Source: Owenia fusiformis
Lineage: Eukaryota > Annelida > Polychaeta > Sabellida > Oweniidae
Length of the DNA: 64,000 nucleotides
Direction of reading: 5' to 3'
NCBI GenBank assembly: GCA_903813345.2
Contig: CAIIXF020000001.1
Location: 30,619,915-30,683,914 of the forward strand
Shown here: one piece after another, positions 55,601-64,000 of the stretch
How the letters are laid out: every line of letters starts with the position of its first letter
How positions within the stretch are numbered: position 1 is the first letter of the stretch
Program-made: the position numbers and the translations under genes
Notes under the pieces: model-generated
What the model was told of the DNA's origin: nothing
The model's database searches: none
The model's input: only the letters and a program-made list of their open reading frames with translations

Positions 55601-58600
55601 ATGATGATGTTCAGTTGATTTTCCACAATGTAGGTTATCAAAAATATATGTATTATCATTTGAAACAATTCTTTGTCTTCTGTTATGAGAAGGTTAACTC
55701 TTAGGTGATAAGGCAATTCCATGTGACCTATCACTTCAGATGCGAGGGGAGCCTGACATTAACATTGATTATACAAAGTTATCCCAGTGTTTCTTAAAAG
55801 ATGGCAGCATTTAATTGTAAAATTTGTTTTGAGGTGGTGTTCAAATATCAACAGTCGTGAAAATACTAAGCTAAGTTTGTTATGGTTTACCCCCTCCCCT
55901 CGTCTAATAAAATTTAAAATGTTGATTTGTCTTTTACTTGAATATTAAAAAAATCAACACTATTTGCTGACAAAACCATCATTTACCCCCTCCCCTAGTG
56001 GATTTAACTTCATTGTTCCACAACTGTTGATAATTGGACATCATCCCTAAAGGGAAAGCAACTGAAGCACCTGCTTTGACTGCCTCTATCAATGCAAACT
56101 TTTGAAAAATGGTACACTTTTGATTTTATAATATGAAATATGTGTAATGAGTGCATACTTAGATACAGATTTCCCATGAAATTACAAAGGGGCTCACCAA
56201 TTTTAGAATGAATATTTATATTCTTGTTAGAAGACGTTTTATGAAACCATGCCAAAAAAATTAATCAACAAAATAGTTTATTGCTTTTAGCTATATTTCT
56301 GCAGGGGTGACTTCAAAATCATTGATTTTAGATTTCTTAGATTTAAAATCAATTCAAACTCCAAAGAAGTGAAACCAAAATCCAAGGCAGATATACAATA
56401 TAATGCAAATGACGACAATAACAGTCCCTGATACATATATGTTAACTTTTACTTAAACTATTTTTGCTCTGATATTTAACTCTACGAAGGAATGTATTTG
56501 AAATGCATTTAAACATACATTTGAAAGTGAAACACTAGAGGTCCATGAATTTCACAGCATATGCACAATTTTAGCTTCTTCACTTAACCCATTTGATGCT
56601 TCCACTTTACAATCATTTGCTGGCGATCTCTGCACGGTGGTTGTTTTTTAATATTTGAAAATCACCCTCATGGTCTTACCTAACGTTTCCCATATAAAAG
56701 CAATATGAAGGCTCCAAACAAGTCTACTGGATCATTCTATTTTTAAGAAATTAGGGGAATTTGGTAAATTCCAATTAACTGAAACGGTCTTCCAGAAGAT
56801 TAAACAATCTGTCACAAAGTTTTACAATCTGTAAACATTGAGAGGGTGAATTATCCAAAAGATTCATGAGCCAATATTCCTACTATTCATAACAACAGAT
56901 GTTACTTTAGTATATCAATGCAAGTTTTATTTTGATAACTGTGAACGTGCACAAAATACACTAATTTTAAACTATTTTTTTGTACTATTTGTATTTGTTA
57001 TATTTTTTTTTGTATTTCAAAAAGTTTAGAAATGCAGTAAATGGCATTTCAATTCTAAAATTTTCACAGGGGTATGCTCTCGGCCTAATCCCAGTACAGT
57101 TGGCATTCTGATAATCAATACATCTTTCTGTTTTTGAACTAGAAATCATGGGCTCTTCTATAAGTACCTTTCAAGGAAACCATGAGCTTGAATCTGCCTT
57201 CTATATAGCACATAGTTTTGTTGAAAATGTCATGGACTAGTTTAGAATTGCTAATGCTAATATCAAGTGATCATGAGTATCACAGTAGCATGGAGTTAGC
57301 TTTCATTAATCAGATCAGAACGCAAAATGTAACCAGCTAAATTGGAGAATATTTCAAGTTGAAAAACAGAAAGATTTGTCTATCAGAATGATAATACATT
57401 TATTTATGAGTGTGTATTGATAAAATGATATCAAGACTACTAATATCATGAAGAAAGGCTAAACTAAATAAATTCTTTTCAATATTAGAAGTCATAATCT
57501 TTCCAATGGTATTCAGTTTTCAACTTTTTAACAACACATTCTAATTACATGTCAATAAAATATAAAATTCAAGTTAAAATACTGCATGCTTTAAGTTAGT
57601 TAATCATAGACAAAGTTAAAGTACAAAATTTTATCGGTTAATATAAAACATGGCACGCTACCATGGCATGGCATACCCTATGGAATAGGCTATGACGCCC
57701 CTTTGCCATAGTCTCTAGGACACTATTTCAAGTCAAATCCTTGCAGATATATATGCCTCGTTTGAGTACAAGTTCTGCTCAAAAGCCACTTTTCAAAATG
57801 ACCACCGGTTTTGAAATGACTACCATTTAACTGTCAATTTAACTGTATTTTAGACACAACATAGCCTATGGAATAGGGTATGCCATGGCACCGCGCCATA
57901 TTTTGTACTAACCCCAATTTTAAATCTACTTGCACAAATCACTAAAATATCAGATACCACACCCACCATATAAAGTGTGTAGTTGTAATGAGGAGTTATT
58001 GATGATTCCTAGAATGCACCAGGACATCCTCCATCCCAGGTTTACAAAATCCATTCCTCCTTCAACTTCTTTAGAGGAATAAGGGTAAACAAGATAATCT
58101 GTATTTTGGAGCTTGCTACCCAAAATCAGAGGATGATACCAGGTAGACTTGTGTCCTTCAACAGCCAGAATGAAGCTCATACCTTGCAGCTTTTCATACC
58201 TTGCACCCATTTACAAAAGCATAAACTGAACCACTTGTGATGTCGCAAAACAAAAATTGCACTCACATAGCAAGTGGTTATTAGTTTCAGCTACATGTAT
58301 ATATTTCACCATGTAGATAAAGCTCTGATTCGCCTATCAGTAAAGCAACATTTTGTCTGTATTTTCAGAACTGATATGCTCTTTGATTAGATCAGGTTCC
58401 TTGAAAAATGAATAATTTTCTGAGAACTATTTATACACTGGCAGGTACTAATGAATAATAGGCTTCTCTTTTGTAAATGAGTGTTTTCACTTGTTTTTCA
58501 GCGACTGTCTTTGGTCCCCCATTATTTAACAGACTAAAGGGTTGATGCATCGCAACATTATCCATGATTAAACTCTCGCATGTCATCATTTCAAATATCA

Positions 58601-58867
58601 CTATAAGCCTCCAATGTCATTTGTTACATGTCATTTGTTTTGAGCTTTTGGCACTGAAGAACACTGCAACACTGATTATCCTCATAGTTGTTCATTTAAC
58701 TGTGTAGATGTGCTTACATTATACATGAAAGGTATCCATCTCAAGAGGTGTATTGGTTGAATTATGGATGAATCACAGCTGGGATATTGCCATATCGTAT
58801 GGATGTAAGGGGGTACCCTTCAGTCTTCATACATGCATCTGTGTGTGTGGGTGTCTTATGTGGTGGG
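55601..58867. other. AURKAIP1/AANAT-like convergent intergenic region
   Basis: AT-rich DNA, presumably holding the 3' UTR of the minus-strand acetyltransferase. No conserved ORF was found. The 86-codon minus frame at 57,950-58,210 is unrecognised. One structured element lies at 57,650-57,905. Confidence 0.4.
57650..57905. mobile_element. MITE with about 45-bp inverted ends
   Basis: CATGGCATACCCTATGGAAT followed by AGGCTATG (57,668-57,695) pairs perfectly with CATAGCCTATGGAATAGGGT followed by ATGCCATG (57,862-57,889). Outside this, ACATGGCACGCTACCATGG matches CCATGGCACCGCGCCATAT imperfectly. The 165-bp interior is non-coding. The palindromic ATTCCATAGG core gives strong hairpin potential. Confidence 0.75.
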
Positions 58868-61800
58868 TCACCTTTTATTTCCTCGTAATATCAGTTCACA
58901 CTCCCACCATTTGCCTTTGCCTGGAATATTAGAAAATAAAACATTACCAAGGCAATAACATGCTAAATGTCACCACCTGCCATTTGTTACAAATTACAAC
59001 TGCCAAACACTGTCCACAAAAAACTGGAGACTATATAACAACATGTCACCACTTCTGGTTTATTAGTAATTTTATACAGTGCTGTAATGATCTTGATCAG
59101 GACAGGTAGTTTTTCAATCATGATCATAATGAGCATCCCTATGAGAAGTTTCATTTTTCCTGCCTAATTCTTTGTTGAAACCATGAGAGACTCTTTCCAT
59201 CTCAATTCAACAAGCATAATTCACTCCTCAATCACCAAACTATCTTATTTTTCTTTTGTCTATATGTAGTCAGTCATAAGTACCAAAGTTGTTACCTATT
59301 TACGGAGCATAGGGGTACATGGTCAAAATTGCTGAAAATAATCATCAACGCTAAATTGACTGAAGATATCTTAAGTGTATTGATGTTTGGAATAATGTGA
59401 CTTACCATGTGTTACAGGAGATTTTCCAACTAGAGTAAAGCCTACCCTCGTATAGAGAGGTATGAGATTGGAATGGCATATCAGAACTATTCTATCCACA
59501 CCGATCTGTGTGTCCTTTACTGCTTCAAGGAATGCTGTTAGGAGAACTGTTCCTACACCCTGAAATACAATTATATTACTCAGGTCAAAAAGCTAGGAGG
59601 GTCTCCTTTCTTTGAGGATATTTCATGAAAAATAGTTTGGATCTACAATTTGTTAATTCACTTGCAACCTTTAAACTTCTCCTTCTTCTCTACTTTTTGT
59701 TTATTGTTGAACTAACGTAAATGACTTGCTGGATACATTACCACAGCTGGAAAATGAAAAAAATTGTGGAGGGGATGACGAGAAAAAATTCAACAAATCT
59801 ATTAAATCAGAATGACAAAAATGATGAGATGGTTACGAATATCATACGAGCCTTAAACATTTTACCACACCTTGAGCTTATTCAATTATTGATGATTCAT
59901 TTGTTGAATTTTATGCAATTGCAAAACATGTTCAATTCCTCTACACACATTAGTTCATTTTACAGCAGTGATTACTTTCCTTTAAGAATTGATAAGATCC
60001 TCAAATCATTATGTTGAAAACATGAGTTCAACTAACCTTCCTCCTCATGTCAGGTGCAACACACAGTGAGTGAATACACACAGAACCTGAAAAAGAGAAA
60101 CATGAAATAAATGAAATCACTTCTATGTCACCCAAAGATAATGAACTGGAGAACTTGCTACCCTCTTACTGTAGATGGGTTTGAATCTGAAGAAAATCCA
60201 ATGAGTAGTTTACTGTTATGGCAATGATAGGTTTTATGGAAGAACTTCTTAAATGGCTTATCAAAACCAAGATGGCTGCCAAAAGGTTTGTTAAATGTAG
60301 AACAAATTAATGAATTAAAAATATCGCCAAATTAAATAGTCACCAAAATCCTTGGGAATATGACATGTCTTTCATTCAGTGCACTTCCAGTTATAAGAAA
60401 GATACCAAGATGGTCGGGCCGTTTAAATTTATAGAAACAAGAAATACTGAAGAAATTTATGTAAATAACAAGAAATATTGAAGAAATTGTTGATCAACAA
60501 CACTGACAATGAGTATATTGAATTTGGTTAGACGACAGGATGTCTGGGACACTTGAAAATCCACCAATTTAAATACACGCCAATATGCCCAAAAACACAA
60601 AATCGCCAAATTAAGTAGCACCAAATTAAAGATAAATACAGTAAATACTTCTTTGCAACTTTGAAAAGCCAACATTTCTCATTAAAACCAATGGTGTATA
60701 CTATAAATACTACTTTGCATCTAAGATAGGCCAACAACATTGTTTGCATATTTTGAAACACTTTATAAAAGAAAATGAAAAAGTTTGAAAAACACTCTAT
60801 ATAAAATATCAAATTATAAATAAAATCAACAACAAAGCCAGGAACTGGAAAATGTCAATGTGCATTGCATGTCAGATATACCACTTATTTTAAATAGTAT
60901 CTCAATCATCCTTTTATTACTTACTAAAGAGAAATGTAAATAACTTTGTAATGTTAAATTGTTTGTTTTGAGATTACTGTTATATTATAGATAAGAATCC
61001 ATAAGGGCCCTCTTATGTTCTAAAGTAGGTGAGCAAATATTTGAAAACCCAAATAACAGGATATTCTGGCATGAATGATCAACAATAAAATATGTGTATC
61101 TATGATTTTGTTGTAAGACTATCTCATTGGATAACACAAACAACCTTTGAAGATGGTACAAATATTTTCCAATAATGTATCTATGAGTAAAAGTGTGAGA
61201 TTTATGTTGATTCATGCAGATAGCACTATATACATGTATGTATATATTGTATATTTAAAATAGTTTATTTTAGTACTGGTAGAGAAAAGTTAATTTTAAT
61301 CAGAAAGTTGGTGTGACTGATAAAACATGTACATATTGTATATCATATTTTCTAAATAAGAGACAGAACTCAACTTTTAATCCTGTTGTCTCAACTCATT
61401 TGTTCTTTCTAACCTAATATGGTCTATGGTAAGGGGGGGGGGCATTTTATTCTATGCAATAGATGATGGCAATTTACAATGTAAAATGACATTATTTTAC
61501 CTCCATTAGGGATGTGCATGTTCATGGACTCCCCAGTCAGTGATGTCCCATGGTATCTTGTTGCACAAATGAACTAGAAAAAAGAAGTGATAAAAGAATA
61601 TGTTAAGCCAATTTTGCACTGTATGTTTGTACATCTGTTTTGGCAGTTGGTAAAATACATTTCATTTTATAACATTCACTTATCAAAACCATTATTGTTT
61701 AGTTGTCTAAAATATAATTTTTTGCGACACTGCACAATGGACATTCTTAATACTTTTGGTACAAACTCATCATTTTTACTTTACCCGGGGCGGACAATAT

Positions 61801-61943
61801 AAAGTCTTCCTAAGCATAAATTATCAGAATGACCCTTACCCCTATCAGGGTGCTACGTATGAAACAGCCAAGAAACAGTTCTGGGGCTTCATCCTGCCTG
61901 TAAACTAGCATTTGTCTTGAGGCAGCCTCTTCTTTGGGATACC
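58868..61943 (-). CDS. AANAT-like GNAT N-acetyltransferase, C-terminal five exons
   Basis: Transfers acetyl from acetyl-CoA to an amine; the closest family is the invertebrate-type arylalkylamine N-acetyltransferases. The substrate cannot be read from sequence. Exons in transcript order: 61943-61840, 61573-61501, 60086-60037, 59559-59406, 58920-58868. Phases all agree, giving 143 residues then TGA at 58,868-58,870. It reads GYPKEEAASRQML, FICATRYHGTSLTGESMNMH, SVCIHSLCVAPDMRRKGVGT (the GNAT acetyl-CoA motif A, R-x-x-G-x-G type), RIVLICHSNLIPLYTRVGF and HGKGKWWECELILRG. The last two match the Y-x-x-x-GF and HG..WxEC endings of the family. The exon for the first 30-60 residues is not visible up to 64,000 and may lie beyond the window. 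Confidence 0.85.
58940..59060. repeat. GTCACCACC-family remnant in the last AANAT-like intron
   Basis: AATGTCACCACCTGCCATTT followed by GTTACAAATTAC matches, inverted, the 27,965-28,065 copy (TCTGTAACAAATGGCAGGTA). A second ATGTCACCACTTC end lies about 70 bases on. It is adjacent to the terminal exon. Confidence 0.55.
60317..60650. mobile_element. Diverged copy of the GCCAAATTAA MITE
   Basis: ATCGCCAAATTAAATAGTCA at the left and AAATCGCCAAATTAAGTAGC, then CCAAATTAAAG..TACAGTA at the right, match the right half and terminus of the 36,238-36,722 element. The left inverted end is lost. It sits in an intron of the AANAT-like gene. Confidence 0.65.
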
Positions 61944-63592
61944 CTAAATAAATAAAAAAGAACAAGATAAATAAAAAATAAAAATGAAAAATACGAAATT
62001 GTTGTACAAAGAAATTTTCTTAGTACTTAGTAATTCTTAGAAGGTGTGAACTGAAAACAAGAATAAACTTCCAATATTTATACATAAATAGATATTCTAT
62101 TGACATTTGAATGTTGTTACAACGCTTTTGTGGGTATATTTCTCTTTAAATATACTCTCTCTCTGAAAATGAAACAGAGTTATATGCTTATAAAAGAAAG
62201 CATTTAAGGATGTTTGTTCAATGTCAATAAGCCTTAACAAAAGAACTTAAGGTATATTACACATGTTTTATGAGTTGAAATGATATTATGAAGAATTACC
62301 ATTGCTAGGCAAATAATTTTCAAAGAATTTAAATAGGATTATTATTGCAAGGAGCCAAGTCTATTGATATCCAGTAATAAACTGGACATTGCTGGGTAGC
62401 CTATATAAGATTCCCCAAAATACTTGAATGATTCGTGTTCCATATAATGTACATACATTTAATGTGCACAATACTTCAAGTTCAAAAAATCTTGTCAACT
62501 CATGTGAATATTATCTACTTTACTAATTAAAAAAGCAATTAATTAGTTAACATGTACTTTCAAAACCTACAGAGATAAAACTTAAATTTTAAATGTACTG
62601 TTTCAACAGGACTGAGATGAAGTTTATATACACCCTTATAAATGACGATGTATAAACTTCTTATCTCAATGATAACAGCCATCAATAGCAGAGGTCTAAT
62701 GACAATAAATACTAGTAGTTTGTAGATTGAAATAGGTAGAATCAGATAAAGGTACATCTTTTCCAATAGCAGAATACATATGTTTTGTCTTATTGATTAT
62801 GTGCATAGTTCTTGTTAGGTCGAGTTCTGCTCTAGTTTTGAAAATGCCACTTCAGTTTAATTACATGTGTATGCAGCCGCAGGGAAATATACGAGTACAG
62901 CATTTGGAAGAGCTTAGAGTAGACATTTCTAGTATTTCTGTATCCAGAATTGTAATACATGTATATGAACTATTAACTGTTTGATTAACTGACATTATAT
63001 CATGAATCAGTTTGAGGTAATATATTGGAGATACATTTAGATTTTCTATACGACAGACCTTTAATACCATTTTAATTAGACCATCATTCCAATTAGCCAG
63101 ATGCCACTTGAAACAAAATGTAAAATGTTTTTCTTCCCTTCCAACCTTTCTAAAGAGGTCACAACCTTCCTAAATATCTATGAGGGTTATACTTATGGCT
63201 TACTGCATGAACTTCAGCTTGCTATAAAAATCAGAGAGCTCAGGAGACGAGAAGGGGCGTATAGCCATCAAATGTCACGGGATGCGATTTTTGAGTTTGC
63301 ATCAGAAGTGAACATACTGTACTATATGGTGCATTCTAAGCATTTCAAATTATAATTTGTTAATATTTTTTCAACAAATTTTACCAAATAACTTTTTTCT
63401 TTTTTGTGCGGGTGGGGGTTTTGGATTCATTGCAACCATCACCCACCCCCCCCCCCCCCCCTCCTCCTGGCTAGTGGCTACGCCCATGAAATGTACCAGG
63501 TAATTATGTCACGACTGCTATTGACGATGATGAAGCTTCATGAACATGGTACAAACAAACATTTGCCCTTGATCACCGAACAGTTACTGAAG
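61944..63592. other. Presumed intron or upstream flank of the AANAT-like gene
   Basis: There is no exon with the needed phase (ending one base into a codon) that I can recognise, and no other gene. At 63,437-63,490 a run of about 20 C is followed by CTAGTGGCTACGCCCATGAA, the reverse complement of a hAT-type GGGCGTAGCCA terminus, so another element fragment lies there. A 10-12-G run lies at 61,431-61,442, in the adjoining intron. Confidence 0.4.
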
Positions 63593-63905
63593 CACTGGCG
63601 GATCTGGGGGGGAGGCCAGGGGCCCGGGCCCCCCCCCCCTTGGGTGGGCCCAGAAAAAAAAATTGTGCCCAAAAAAAATTTTTAACCAAAAAAGGCCTCA
63701 AGGCCCCAAAAAGTAGGCCTTTTTGGTCATAAATTGGCCTTCTAAGGCCTTATCTTTTAATTTTAGGCCAAATTTTGAAGAAAACGGGCTTCAAAATTTC
63801 AAAATTTGGGCCAACTTTGGGGTTTTAGGTGCCCAAAATTTTTTCCGTTTTTTTCTTAGACCAGAAGTTTGCCCCCCCCCTTGTTGGTTCCCAGATCCGC
63901 CCCTG
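63593..63905. mobile_element. hAT-type MITE with GGCGGATCTGGGGG ends
   Basis: CACTGGCGGATCTGGGGGGG at the left and CCCAGATCCGCCCCTG at the right form the well-known CAGTGGCGGATC inverted ends, each followed inward by a homopolymer G/C tract. The interior repeats AAAGGCC/GGCCTTTT and AAATTTTG words. An 8-bp target duplication is not apparent, so one edge may have been altered. Confidence 0.75.
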
Positions 63906-63958
63906 CTGTAACATTGTAACACCTTGAAGTGTAAACTGTACTGTACATAGGCCCACTG

Positions 63959-64000
63959 TAGAGTCCATTTCACTGCTTCAGTTCGTCAGTAGAACGGCAA
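63959..64000 (-). repeat. Inverted copy of 16,209-16,250, cut by the window edge
   Basis: The last 42 bases are the reverse complement of 16,209-16,250 with one mismatch (GAACTG for GAAATG). At 16.2 kb this sequence leads straight into a LINE reverse-transcriptase fragment, so a second LINE copy probably continues beyond the window. Confidence 0.75.

Noticed and set aside
57950-58210. 86-codon minus-strand frame downstream of the AANAT-like stop
   Set aside because: It lies in the likely 3' UTR, lacks family features, and the acetyltransferase already has a well-supported terminal exon.
63101-63355. 84-codon plus-strand frame with ELQLAIKIRELRRREG
   Set aside because: No homology recognised, no splice context, and it is antisense to the presumed intron; too weak to call a gene.

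Overview
The window is animal nuclear DNA. It is AT-rich, its genes are broken into short exons with GT..AG junctions, and its introns and intergenic DNA are packed with non-autonomous transposons and long inverted repeats. The protein set (NDUFB5, PDE6D, PEX5, AGTRAP, AURKAIP1/mS38, an AANAT-like acetyltransferase, an ankyrin/SOCS-box protein) is metazoan. The repeat style and the invertebrate-type acetyltransferase suggest a marine invertebrate, most likely a lophotrochozoan such as a mollusc. That placement is inference; the sequence does not prove it.

Layout: 1-1.5 kb, 3' half of NDUFB5 (+). 1.8-3 kb, a tandem repeat of about 330 bp. 3.4-15.4 kb, complete PDE6D (-, five coding exons, long presumed 3' UTR). 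16.9-27.6 kb, complete PEX5 (+, 15 coding exons), head-to-head with PDE6D; one PEX5 intron carries an uninterrupted ankyrin/SOCS-box gene (+) at 23.2-24.7 kb. 31.7-38.3 kb, AGTRAP (-) lacking only its first coding exon, with a decayed L1-like LINE, a mariner fragment and a TTAA element in its introns. 38.3-53.4 kb, no conserved gene but a dense transposon nest. 53.4-55.4 kb, AURKAIP1 (+, two exons). 58.9-61.9 kb, 3' part of an AANAT-like GNAT acetyltransferase (-). 61.9-64 kb, repeats.

The genes are ordinary housekeeping genes: respiratory complex I, prenyl-protein shuttling, peroxisomal import, a small membrane protein, the mitoribosome, amine acetylation. They do not form a pathway, and their adjacency looks like plain chromosomal order. 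The notable content is the mobile DNA. At 44,584-49,647 three insertions are nested: an 86-bp hairpin element with a 7-bp target duplication was split by a Mutator-like element with 53-bp terminal repeats and a 10-bp duplication. One terminus of that element was then split by a 3.1-kb A-B-A-B-A array (1,330-bp period) with its own 5-bp duplication. Other elements with readable boundaries lie at 17,976-18,542, 32,307-33,136, 36,238-36,722, 40,163-41,176, 41,493-43,824, 42,383-42,670 and 52,220-52,646. No tRNA, rRNA, CRISPR array or prokaryotic signal was seen. All repeat similarities were judged by eye.
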